Both the position numbers and the translations under genes were made by a program. The notes beneath the pieces were generated by a model, which was not told the origin of the DNA, ran no database searches, and saw nothing but the letters and a program-made list of their open reading frames with translations. Shown piece after piece: positions 1-7,775 of a stretch of DNA of 35,321 nt. Position 1 is the first letter of the stretch, and each line of letters opens with the position of its first letter. Source of the DNA: Acidimicrobiaceae bacterium (GTDB lineage Bacteria > Actinomycetota > Acidimicrobiia > Acidimicrobiales > RAAP-2); the NCBI GenBank assembly GCA_003133545.1, contig PKYA01000141.1:575-35895 (forward strand), read 5' to 3'.

Positions 1-17
1 TGGATGTCGGTGCGTTA

Positions 18-43
18 CTGCATTAATTCGCTGCATTAAATCG
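18..43. repeat. Tandem 13-bp direct repeat
   Basis: Two adjacent copies, ctgcattaattcg (18-30) and ctgcattaaatcg (31-43), differ at one base. They lie just upstream of the truncated transposase gene and are AT-rich compared with the surroundings. They could belong to the end or promoter region of the insertion sequence, but no terminal inverted repeat partner is visible. Confidence 0.5.
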
Positions 44-55
44 GAGGGCCGGAAC

Positions 56-430
56 GTGGTGACGACGGCGCGGCTCACCGGTCACTCACGCGGCGGCATC
101 ACCCCGACGATAGGCACGCGTCACCTCGTCGAGCAGATCGCGGCCCGACTCTCGGGTTCTGGGCCCGGAGAGCCGACGCGCACCCAACACCGAGGCTTCG
201 GTGACCTGGCCACGACCTGGGGGGTGGTCGAGCATTTGGGAGTGGCGGGGATCGTCGACGACGTGGTGGGACCGAGGCGCGCCGACGCCGGCGCATCGGT
301 CGGGACCTATCTGGCCCTGGCGGCGGCAAACCGCGTGGTCGCTCCGTGTTCGAAGCTCGGGTTCTCCGACTGGTGGGCGACCACGACGACGCCGTTTGCG
401 CTCGGGCGACAACCGCGAACGTGGGACTGA
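56..430 (+). mobile_element. Truncated IS1634-like (IS4 superfamily) transposase, N-terminal remnant
   Basis: The GTG-initiated frame is preceded by a GGAGGG Shine-Dalgarno. It encodes about 110 residues resembling the N-terminus of IS1634-type transposases: a stretch with LGVAGIVDDVVGPRR, then GASVGTYLALAAANRVVAP and CSKLGFSDWWATT. After WWATT (about position 385) the similarity I recognise stops, and the frame ends 15 codons later at a TGA. The DDE catalytic core, which should follow for another 350 or so residues, is absent, so this is a non-functional remnant. It sits beside a degenerate tRNA-like segment at the left edge of a catabolic gene cluster. The family call rests on remembered family motifs and has not been tested by a search. 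Confidence 0.65.
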
Positions 431-814
431 TTGAGGCGGTTGCCCTTGCCGTTCGGATGGCTCCCGTCCTCGCCGATCTATCGCTAACGCTACGAGCCGC
501 TCGCGAGTTGAAACTCTGTTCATCACGTCCATCTATTCACCGATACTCCGTCTTACGGGGTGGACGGATTGGACGAGCCGACTAACCTGAGCTGGTCAAA
601 CGCGACTGAAGCGCACCCAGTGGACCAGCATGATCGCACTCTCAAGGTGGCGACACGGGTTCGAATCCCGTTGGGGCAGGTCAAAGGCAATAAATGGCCT
701 GACGAAGTCCAGACGAGTTGATGTTATCCATCCTTTTGCCCAGCAGGCAGTCGAGCCCCGATTGAACACCAGGAGATCGTGGCAGTATTCCTTCACGAGC
801 TTAGGGAGGGACCA
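431..814. other. Gene-free stretch between IS remnant and amidohydrolase
   Basis: This 384-nt stretch holds the degenerate tRNA-like segment (607-679) and, at its 3' end, the AGGGAGGG Shine-Dalgarno (803-810) of the following amidohydrolase. No convincing protein-coding frame is seen. The open frames here overlap the tRNA-like segment or the next gene in the wrong phase. No clear -10/-35 pair was recognised. Confidence 0.5.
607..679 (+). tRNA. Degenerate tRNA-Glu(CTC)-like sequence (probable pseudo-tRNA or att remnant)
   Basis: A perfect T-arm is present: stem ACGGG (655-659), loop TTCGAAT (660-666), stem CCCGT (667-671). It is followed by a 7-nt acceptor-like TGGGGCA (672-678). Upstream, at the correct distance, a 7-nt loop CTCTCAA (639-645) would present anticodon CTC. 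The D-region AGTGGACCAG resembles tRNA-Glu. The anticodon stem has two wobbles and a mismatch, and the 5' acceptor strand (607-613) does not pair with the 3' strand. A functional tRNA is therefore unlikely. The 3' half is the better preserved part, as expected for an integration-site duplicate. Confidence 0.35.
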
Positions 815-2545
815 ATGCACGACCTCGTTATCCGCGGTGGCACTGTGGTCGATGGGACGGGGAAACCGTCGAGAACGGCGGACGTCGCTGTCGACGATGG
901 CATCATCACTGCCGTCGGAGACCTCGAGACCGCCGCGGCGCAGCGGACCATCGACGCGGACGGACTCCTCGTCACTCCGGGCGTGGTCGACATGCACACG
1001 CACTACGACGGTCAGGTGACATGGGATCCGTTGGTGACGCCCAGCTCGTGGCATGGCGTCACGACGATCGTGATGGGAAACTGCGGTGTTGGCTTCGCCC
1101 CGGTGCGGCCTGGGTCACAGGAGTGGCTCGTCCAGCTGATGGAGGGTGTCGAGGACATCCCGGGCACCGCGCTGACCGAGGGGATCACCTGGGGATGGGA
1201 GAGCTTCCCCGAGTACCTGACCGCACTCGAGGGCATGGGCCGGGTAGTCGACGTCGGGACCCAGGTACCCCACGGTGCCGTGCGCGCCTACGTGATGGGT
1301 GAGCGGGGCTCGCACAACGAGCCGGCGACGCCCGAGGACATTGCCGGCATGGCTGCGCTCGTCAAGGAAGGGATAGCGGCGGGCGCGCTGGGGTTCTCCA
1401 CGTCGAGGACGATCGTCCACCGCGCCGTGGACGGCGAGCCGGTACCGGGCACGTTCGCCGCCGAGGATGAGATCTTCGGTATCGGGCAGTCATTGAAGTC
1501 CCTCGGCGCCGGCGTCTTCGAGCTGGCGCCGGCGGGTGCGATGGGGGAGGACCTCGCGGCACCCGAACGCGAAGTCGCTCTGATGCGGCGCCTCTCGGCC
1601 GCGATCGGGCGGCCAATCAGCTTCGCCCTCCTTCAGGTGGACAGCGCCCCGGACCAGTGGCGCGAGATCCTGCGTCTCGCGACCGACGCCAACGCCGAGG
1701 GAGCCGACCTGCGGCCCCAGGTAGCGGGCCGGGCGCTCAATGTGCTCCTGGGTTTTCAGACCTTCCACCCGTTTTCGAAGCGGCCAACGTACCTGGCCGT
1801 TGCCGACCTGCCGCTGGCGGAGCGGATCGAGCACCTTCGCAAGGACGAGGTGCGGCGCGCCATCCTCACCGAGAGCATCCCCGATGACCCGCTAATGGCG
1901 ATGATCGGGGGCCAGAGCACCTCGCACATGTTCCCGCTGGGCGAGCCGCCCGACTACGAACCTACGCCGGACATGAGCGTTGCGGCCATCGCCCGGCGCG
2001 AGCGACGGCCCGAAGAGGAGGTGCTCTACGATCTCCTGCTCCGTCACGACGGTCGTGAGTTGGTGCTCTTCACGCTGGGCGGGTACAGCCATGGAAGTCT
2101 CGACGACATGAAGGAGATGCTCCTGCATCCCAACTCGGCGCTGGGGCTGTCCGATGGCGGTGCGCACTGCGGCGTGCTCTGTGACGCCAGCGCGCCGACC
2201 TTCATGCTAAGTCACTGGGCCCGGGACCGCGCCAACGGCCTGCCGCTGGAGTTCGTGGTCAAGAAGATGACGCGGGACACAGCGCACCTCTATGGGCTCG
2301 AGGACAGGGGCGTGCTCGCCCCCGGCTTCAAGGCCGATCTCAACCTCGTCGACCTGGAACACCTGAATCTGCGCCTGCCCGAAATGGTGCATGACCTGCC
2401 GGCCGGGGCGCGGCGCCTGATCCAGCGTGCCGACGGCTGGAAAGCGACCATCTGCTCGGGTGAGGTCACCTTCGAGGACGGCGAGCACACCGATGCCCGA
2501 CCCGGACGCCTCATCAGGGGTGGTCAACCCGTCCCGTTGGGCTAG
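815..2545 (+). CDS. N-acyl-D-amino-acid deacylase-type amidohydrolase (amidohydrolase 3 family)
   Basis: This 576-residue protein belongs to the D-aminoacylase / amidohydrolase-3 group. The N-terminus MHDLVIRGGTVVDGTG forms the typical small beta-sandwich. The metal motif VDMHTHYDGQ follows (His61, His63). MGNCGVGFAPVRPG and a C-terminal LSDGGAHCG, carrying the catalytic Asp, are further family marks. The family hydrolyses amide or cyclic amide bonds, but relatives in catabolic clusters have mostly unknown substrates. The start at 815 is preferred over an in-frame start at 779 because AGGGAGGG lies 4 nt upstream of it. The Rieske oxygenase gene follows 4 nt after the stop, so the two are probably co-transcribed and translationally coupled. 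The family is clear; the substrate is not. Confidence 0.88.
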   Translation: MHDLVIRGGTVVDGTGKPSRTADVAVDDGIITAVGDLETAAAQRTIDADGLLVTPGVVDMHTHYDGQVTWDPLVTPSSWHGVTTIVMGNCGVGFAPVRPGSQEWLVQLMEGVEDIPGTALTEGITWGWESFPEYLTALEGMGRVVDVGTQVPHGAVRAYVMGERGSHNEPATPEDIAGMAALVKEGIAAGALGFSTSRTIVHRAVDGEPVPGTFAAEDEIFGIGQSLKSLGAGVFELAPAGAMGEDLAAPEREVALMRRLSAAIGRPISFALLQVDSAPDQWREILRLATDANAEGADLRPQVAGRALNVLLGFQTFHPFSKRPTYLAVADLPLAERIEHLRKDEVRRAILTESIPDDPLMAMIGGQSTSHMFPLGEPPDYEPTPDMSVAAIARRERRPEEEVLYDLLLRHDGRELVLFTLGGYSHGSLDDMKEMLLHPNSALGLSDGGAHCGVLCDASAPTFMLSHWARDRANGLPLEFVVKKMTRDTAHLYGLEDRGVLAPGFKADLNLVDLEHLNLRLPEMVHDLPAGARRLIQRADGWKATICSGEVTFEDGEHTDARPGRLIRGGQPVPLG

Positions 2546-2549
2546 CCGG

Positions 2550-3875
2550 ATGGTCAAACTGGCCCGAGAGCTCACCGACGAAGCGCCGCTCGGCGCCACC
2601 ATCACCAGTGGCGCGCGCCAACCCGTCACCATTCCGGCATCCCGCTACGTCGACCCGGCGTTCGCGGACCTGGAGTTGCAGCGGCTGTGGCCACGTGTGT
2701 GGCAGCTGGCGTGTTCGACCGACCACGTTGCCAAACCGGGCGACGCCTACGAGTACCGCTGCGGTCCCTACTCAATTGTCATCGTGAGGGACGACGGCGG
2801 TGTGTTGCGGGCGTTCCAGAATGTCTGTCGGCATCGGGGCAGCGCCATCTGCGAAGGGGCGACCTCCGGGTTGACCGAGTTGCGCTGTCCCTTCCACCGC
2901 TGGTCGTGGGACCTGTCCGGCCGGCTTCGAGAAGTGCCTTCGCGACGGGGCTTCGGGTCCCTACCGGCAGAGCAATACGGGCTGTTCTCGGTGGCGGTGG
3001 AGACATGGGGTCCGATGGTCTTCGTCGACCCGTCGAGCGCCGCCGGACCACTCGCACCCTTCTTGGAGGGCGTGCCGGAGGACATCGCGTGGGTCGGTCT
3101 CGACGAGTACCACTGCGACTATCTCGTGACGGTGCCGCTGCCCGGCAACTGGAAGGTCATCAGCGACGGGTTCAGCGAGACCTACCACGTGCAGGGGCTG
3201 CATCGGGAATTGCTCCCGAGCGTCGACGACGTCAACGGGCCCCAGCGTCTCTGGCACCACCACGGGAAGTTGGAACAGCGCTACGGGTTGCCGTCGCCCC
3301 GCTTCAGGGAGCCGCCGGGGATTGACGCCGTGTGGAGTTCCTTTGTCGAGATCATGGGCGCCCGGATCGGCGTCAGCGATGTGTCGACGCCCGCGCCGTC
3401 GGTACCGCCCGACCAGACGCTGCGCGACGTACTGGCCGGCATGCTCCGCGACGTAGGCAGGTCTGAAGGCGTGTCCTACGACCGCTTTACCAATGATCAG
3501 CTGATGACGATGCAGCAGTACAACCTGTTTCCCAACGTCAGCCTCGTGATCTTCCCCGATCTGATGACCGTGCTGCGGTCGCGGCCGGGGACGACTCCTG
3601 ACGACGGTTATCTCGACGTGATCAACTACCGCCGGACGTCCCCGGGCACACCGGTGGCACGACCCACCGACGTGCTGCTGCCCGCAGGTTCGGATCCCGG
3701 CCTCGGCCTCATCCTCAACCAAGATGCGGGAAATATCGCCCGGGCCCAGCGAGGACTCCACCAGCCCGGATTCACTCGGATGACACTATCCCGGGAGGAG
3801 TGCCGCATCCTCAATATGCACCGGAACCTCGAACACTGGCTGGGCATCACAACGACGGAGATCACGGGCGTCTGA
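2550..3875 (+). CDS. Rieske non-heme iron oxygenase, alpha (catalytic) subunit
   Basis: This 441-residue protein has the ring-hydroxylating oxygenase alpha-subunit layout. The Rieske [2Fe-2S] ligands are Cys93-x-His95 (NVCRHRG) and Cys113-x2-His116 (CPFHRWSW). The mononuclear iron site follows in SDGFSETYHVQGLHRE: bridging Asp206, ligands His213 and His218. A likely third carboxylate lies in LNQDAGN near the C-terminus. Such enzymes hydroxylate or demethylate aromatic, terpenoid or steroid substrates using electrons from a reductase or ferredoxin, and none is encoded nearby. No beta subunit is present, so it is probably a homotrimeric type. The ATG at 2550, just after the upstream stop, is chosen; an in-frame ATG at 2493 would overlap the upstream gene. 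A 9-bp inverted repeat spans the stop codon. Confidence 0.9.
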   Translation: MVKLARELTDEAPLGATITSGARQPVTIPASRYVDPAFADLELQRLWPRVWQLACSTDHVAKPGDAYEYRCGPYSIVIVRDDGGVLRAFQNVCRHRGSAICEGATSGLTELRCPFHRWSWDLSGRLREVPSRRGFGSLPAEQYGLFSVAVETWGPMVFVDPSSAAGPLAPFLEGVPEDIAWVGLDEYHCDYLVTVPLPGNWKVISDGFSETYHVQGLHRELLPSVDDVNGPQRLWHHHGKLEQRYGLPSPRFREPPGIDAVWSSFVEIMGARIGVSDVSTPAPSVPPDQTLRDVLAGMLRDVGRSEGVSYDRFTNDQLMTMQQYNLFPNVSLVIFPDLMTVLRSRPGTTPDDGYLDVINYRRTSPGTPVARPTDVLLPAGSDPGLGLILNQDAGNIARAQRGLHQPGFTRMTLSREECRILNMHRNLEHWLGITTTEITGV

Positions 3876-3905
3876 TCCCGTTCCTGGCCACGGTGAGGAT
3901 CAGAC
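3870..3905 (+). terminator. Inverted repeat over the Rieske gene stop codon, possible terminator
   Basis: GTCTGATCC (3870-3878) and GGATCAGAC (3897-3905) form a perfect 9-bp stem with an 18-nt loop. The TGA stop (3873-3875) lies in the left arm. There is no T-tract, as is common for actinobacterial terminators. It sits between the Rieske gene and the next gene start (3946), so it fits transcription termination or mRNA 3'-end stabilisation. Confidence 0.45.
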
Positions 3906-3945
3906 CCACCGCGGGCTGCCGCGCGCGTAGCTAGCATCGCCGCCC

Positions 3946-5005
3946 ATGGCGCCGCTGAAAGTTGATGTGATGCTGTCTAATTCGGTCATCGAATGCCGCC
4001 CGGCGCGCGCAGGAATTGGAACGCACCGGCGTAGACGGCATCTTCAGTTTCGAGAACGCGCACGACCTGTTCTTCCCCCTGGTGGCCGCAGCCCCGGTGT
4101 GTTCCCTGGACCTGATGACAAACGTGGCCATTGCGTTCCCCCGCAGCCCTCTTCATCTTGCCCATGCCGCCTACGACCTGCACCTGCTGTCCGAAGGGAG
4201 GTTCCGACTCGGGCTCGGTTCTCAGGTGAGAGCGCACGTCGAGCGGCGCTTCGGCGCTCGCTGGCACAAGCCCGTCCCCCAGATGCGAGAGTGGGTTCTG
4301 GCAACGAAGGCGATCCTCGACAGTTGGCAGGGCGGCACGCAGGTCGATTTCAGGGGTGAGTACACGACCCATACGCTGATGACGCCGGCGTTCGACCCTG
4401 GGCCGAACCCCTTCGGTGTCCCCAGAATTCTGGTGGGTGCGCTCGGACCGAGGATGAACGAAATGGCGGCCGAGGTGGCCGACGGCATCCTCGTCATGCC
4501 CTTCAACAGCGGGCGGCACATGAGAGAGCGCACAATGCCGGCCATTGCGCGGGGTCTAGCGACAGCCGGCCGCACGCTGGCCGACCTCGAGATCACGGTG
4601 GAGGTCATTGTCGGTGTGGGACGCAACGACGAAGAGCTCGCCGCCGCCATGGGTATGCGCCACCTCTTGGCTTTCTACGGCTCGACGCCTGCCTATCGAC
4701 CCGTCCTCGACGTCGAAGGCTGGGGCGATCTGCAGCCCGAGATGAACATGCTTTCGAAGCGGGGTGAGTGGCAGCAGATGGCCGGACTGATCACCGACGA
4801 CATGGTCTCGACCATCGGCGTGCATGGCACGCCCGCGCAGTGCGCCGACGAGATCGTGGCGCGTTACGGGGACTGGGCGGACCGGGTCTGCGCGTACTTT
4901 CCCTACTACACGGCTGGCGACGATCTGATCGGGGAGTTCACGGCCGCCCTAAAGAAGGCGTCCGCGCGAGCAGTTCGATCCTGTTCGACATCGCCGACGG
5001 GATAG
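3946..5005 (+). pseudogene. Frameshifted F420-dependent LLM-class oxidoreductase
   Basis: The gene encodes an F420-dependent luciferase-like monooxygenase-family protein resembling the TIGR03617 group. The body (4016-5005) shows FSFENAHDLFFPL, IAFPRSPLHLAHAAYDL, GRFRLGLGSQVRAHVERRFG, then HTLMTPAFDPGP and ILVGALGPRMNEMA. The natural N-terminus MAPLKVDVMLSNSV lies at 3946 in a different frame. The correct continuation AARRAQELERTGVDG is entered one base out of phase between about 3990 and 4003. One indel in the GC-rich run around the gcgcgcgc at 4003-4010 separates the two. It is either a real frameshift mutation or a sequencing/assembly error. A short protein from TTG at 4016 would lack the first beta strand. 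The 3' end also looks abnormal and reads through into the next gene remnant. Confidence 0.75.
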
Positions 5006-5277
5006 TCACCATCACCTCCAACCGGCCCGAGGTCCGCACCTATGGCCAGGGCATGATCGCAGAGCTGTCCGAGGCCTACCGACGCTGCGACTTTGATGAC
5101 GGCGTCCCGGCCGTAGTGCTCACCGGCACGCCACCTGCGTTCTGTGCCGGTGTTCGTCCTAACGATTTTCAACACTTCACGGCCACTCAATTTACCGGCG
5201 CGGATGTGTGCGAACAGTGGCGAAGTCTTCGTCATGGTGACCCGTCCGTGACTCAGGCACCGAAGAGTCAGTCATGA
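4966..5277 (+). pseudogene. Truncated enoyl-CoA hydratase/isomerase remnant
   Basis: About 100 codons resemble the N-terminal third of a crotonase: ILFDIADGIVTITSNRPEV, then AVVLTGTPPAFCAGV, the first oxyanion-hole loop. The frame ends at a TGA soon after, so the second oxyanion loop, the catalytic residues and the C-terminal helices are missing. There is no start codon. The expected initiation point reads GCG AGC AGT (4966-4974), where an ATG AGC would have made an ATGA overlap with the stop of the upstream LLM gene. The fragment is convergent with the CoA-transferase gene, which ends 45 nt away. It is best read as a decaying gene. Confidence 0.7.
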
Positions 5278-5321
5278 GACAGCGAGACCACCAACGTGAA
5301 GCCGATGCGGACCACGTGTTC

Positions 5322-6509
5322 CTAGGCCACGACTCCTGAATCTCGTAGGTCTGCGATGCGATCATTCATGCCGAGTTCAGTGAGAATCTCGTCGGTGTGC
5401 TCGCCCAACGCGGGGGACGCGTCCGTGGCTCGGACGGGTGTGCCACGGAACTGGGTTGGATGACGGGGGAAGCGGATGCGGCCGACGACGTGATGGACGC
5501 GCTCCTCAAAAAGTCCGACGGCGATGGCGTGCGGATCGCGAGTCAGCTCATCGGCCGACAGAACCATGCCGAACGGCACGCGTTGCGCTTCGAACCGCGA
5601 CGTGGCTTCGGCCATCGTCATGTTCGCAGCTCGGGCGTAGCACATGTCGACTAGCGCCGCGGAGACGTCGCGGTTGTTGTTGCGGTCCTCGAGAGTCGCC
5701 ATCCGCGGATCGTCCCAGCCCTCAACGCCGAGCGCCTTGCACATGCCGGTGAAGTCGGAAACGGACGTGGGCGTGACGATTCCCCAGCCGTCGCTGAAAC
5801 GTATGGGTCTGAAGCCGGCCACGAAACTCGAGTTCTGCGAGTGATCGGACTCGAGGAGAACTTCGTTGCCGGCCGCGTCGGCCCAGAGGAAGGAGGCGAC
5901 AGCGTCCATCATCGCCAGCTCGACGTGCTGACCCCCCTTTCCCACGACCCGGGCGAACAGCGCTGCGGTGATGGCCTGCGATGCGTAGAGGGCCGTGATC
6001 TTGTCGGCCGCCGTCTGGCGCAGGAACACTGGGATCCCATCCGCTGGATCGGCCTGGTTCATGGCCAGCCCGGCGTACGCCTGAATAACCGTGTCGTAGG
6101 CGCTGCGGTCACGGTACGGGCCATCCGATCCAAATCCCGTCAGCGAGGCGTAGACCACTTCGGGATTGACCTCGCGGACGGCCTCGTATCCGAGGCCGAG
6201 CCTGTCCATAACGCCGGGCCGGTAATTCTCGAGAATCACGTCCGTTCGCGCCGCCAACTCCTTCACGATCGCACTTCCTTCAGGCGACCGGATGTCGATG
6301 GCGATCGACCGCTTCCCCCGATTACACATCACGTACAAAGCGCTCATTCCGCTCACCGACACGCCGATCCATCGTGCGATATCGCCGATGCCTGGTCGCT
6401 CAACTTTGATGACCTCGGCGCCCTGGTCCGCCAACAGCGTCGCTGCGTACGGACCGGTAAGTGCGATCGACAGGTCCAGGATGCGAATCCCTTCGAGCGG
6501 CTTCGTCAT
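5322..6509 (-). CDS. CaiB/BaiF (class III) CoA-transferase
   Basis: This 395-residue family III CoA-transferase moves CoA between carboxylates through an aspartyl-CoA intermediate. The N-terminus PLEGIRILDLSIALTGPYA, then LLADQGAEVIKVERPG, is diagnostic. The catalytic Asp is probably Asp139 in RSAYDTVIQAYAG. ENYRPGVMDRLGLGY and the C-terminal HTDEILTELG are further family marks. The ATG at 6509 is chosen because AGGGA precedes it and because it overlaps the stop of the epimerase-like gene by four bases (ATGA), which implies translational coupling. It offers a CoA-activation route that needs no ATP, in parallel with the four AMP-forming ligases of the window. The acyl donor and acceptor are unknown. 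Confidence 0.92.
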   Translation of the reverse strand: MTKPLEGIRILDLSIALTGPYAATLLADQGAEVIKVERPGIGDIARWIGVSVSGMSALYVMCNRGKRSIAIDIRSPEGSAIVKELAARTDVILENYRPGVMDRLGLGYEAVREVNPEVVYASLTGFGSDGPYRDRSAYDTVIQAYAGLAMNQADPADGIPVFLRQTAADKITALYASQAITAALFARVVGKGGQHVELAMMDAVASFLWADAAGNEVLLESDHSQNSSFVAGFRPIRFSDGWGIVTPTSVSDFTGMCKALGVEGWDDPRMATLEDRNNNRDVSAALVDMCYARAANMTMAEATSRFEAQRVPFGMVLSADELTRDPHAIAVGLFEERVHHVVGRIRFPRHPTQFRGTPVRATDASPALGEHTDEILTELGMNDRIADLRDSGVVA

Positions 6510-7609
6510 TCTACGAATTCCCTGTTGGCTCGGTCTCTGCTCTGCGGCCCGCTGTAGGCCAGACCCCACGAAGGCCGCACCGCGAACTCCGGCACGATGA
6601 CCTGCGAGCGGGCCGTTTTCCAGGATTCGATTAGCGCGTCCTCGGCGGTGTAATCGAACGGATCGGTGAGCACTCGCTCCTCTATGCCATCGTGCGCCGG
6701 TGGGTGCTCCGCCAACCAGCGAGCGGTTCGCGCAACTGCCTCGCGGGCTGGTACTACATCACGATGGCCGAGCCGGTGGTGGAGTCTCGCCAAGTCGAGC
6801 ACCCGGTGGGTGGGGAATGGCTGGGCGAGCAGCGGCCACGCCGGCACCGCCAGGTCGTAGGGCAAAGACACGACTTCAAGATCAGCACCGAGTTCCCGTG
6901 CGCACAGCTCGACCATCTGGCGTACGGTGAGCACCTCCTCGTCGCCCACATTGAACACCATGCCCGAGGATCGTTCGGGCTGCTCGACGCCACGCACCAC
7001 CGCCGCTGCGCAGTTTTCGGTGTAGCAGTGGTGGTGAAGGGTAAGGCCCTCATCGGCCACGATGATCCGTCGCCTCCCGTCGAGGATCCGCCGAACGACT
7101 AACCATTCCCGAGGAGCCGGCTGGTATGGCCCATAGAGGTACGGGTAGCGGAAATGTGCGGCCCCTGGATGGGCTTTGAAAACCGCCTCCTCAGTCCGCA
7201 CGATCCGGTAACCCTTCTCGTCGATCGCCGGGTCGTCGACGAGATCGGCGTCTTCTCGAACTGGAACCGGCATACCGGGCGGGTCGTGCTGCCATGCGTC
7301 AGTCCAACCCCGATAGGCCGGTACGCCACCGACGGAGACGAAGTGATTGCACAACCCGTTCGTGAGTTGGGCGATCATACGCAACCGGCCATACATGGCG
7401 ACGATCACATCCCACGAGGTGCCGATCAGCGCCTCGCCGATCGACACCTTGTCGTAAGGATCGGCGTGGATGTGGGCTACGTCAGGCGGTGTATCCGGCC
7501 GCTCGTGATTACCGCGATGGAGGATAGTGACGTCGTGACCATTGGCCACGAGCCGGAGCACAATCGGGATACCGCTCGGTCCAGTGCCACCGATCATCAG
7601 TATCCTCAC
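6506..7609 (-). CDS. NAD-dependent epimerase/dehydratase family protein (extended SDR)
   Basis: This protein of about 367 residues has an N-terminal Rossmann motif in VRILMIGGTGPSGIPIVLRL, followed by VTILHRGNHERPD, as in sugar-epimerase-like or isoflavone-reductase-like extended SDRs. FRYPYLYGPYQPAPREWLVVR and FNVGDEEVLTVRQMVE are typical of the second half. A canonical YxxxK is not evident (GYRIVRTEE lies in the expected region), so it may be an atypical or non-catalytic SDR. The GTG at 7609 is chosen because it opens directly on the Rossmann strand; the Shine-Dalgarno is weak. It is the first gene of a two-gene unit with the CoA-transferase. An imperfect palindrome lies at 7667-7692 upstream. 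Confidence 0.8.
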   Translation of the reverse strand: MRILMIGGTGPSGIPIVLRLVANGHDVTILHRGNHERPDTPPDVAHIHADPYDKVSIGEALIGTSWDVIVAMYGRLRMIAQLTNGLCNHFVSVGGVPAYRGWTDAWQHDPPGMPVPVREDADLVDDPAIDEKGYRIVRTEEAVFKAHPGAAHFRYPYLYGPYQPAPREWLVVRRILDGRRRIIVADEGLTLHHHCYTENCAAAVVRGVEQPERSSGMVFNVGDEEVLTVRQMVELCARELGADLEVVSLPYDLAVPAWPLLAQPFPTHRVLDLARLHHRLGHRDVVPAREAVARTARWLAEHPPAHDGIEERVLTDPFDYTAEDALIESWKTARSQVIVPEFAVRPSWGLAYSGPQSRDRANREFVE

Positions 7610-7666
7610 GGCGTGGCACCCATCCCGATCTGATTGACCTACCGATCCGACCCTTGGTTCGTAATG

Positions 7667-7692
7667 TTGCCTCTGTTTGAACAGTAAAGCAA
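7667..7692. promoter_or_regulatory. 26-bp imperfect palindrome, candidate operator
   Basis: TTGC (7667-7670) pairs with GCAA (7689-7692). An inner CTGTT-TG-AACAG (7673-7684) pairs perfectly, apart from the 2-bp centre. The element sits in the 166-bp gap upstream of the epimerase-like gene. A TACTGT hexamer on the minus strand overlaps it and could be a -10 box. It is unrelated to the TCTAGA-type palindromes elsewhere in the window. Confidence 0.35.
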
Positions 7693-7775
7693 TCGAAAAC
7701 CTCACTACTCAGGCGGCGGCAACGCTCCCTTGGCGCCCTTAAGGCCGAGTTGCCGAAGTTCGGGGGCGCCAGACC

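Noticed and set aside
607-679. A functional tRNA-Glu gene
   Set aside because: The 5' acceptor strand does not pair with the 3' strand and the anticodon stem is mismatched. It is kept only as a tRNA-like remnant.
596-1054. A 152-codon minus-strand frame containing RDSNPCRHLE
   Set aside because: This is the typical false protein read across a tRNA T-arm on the reverse strand. It supports the tRNA-like call, not a gene.
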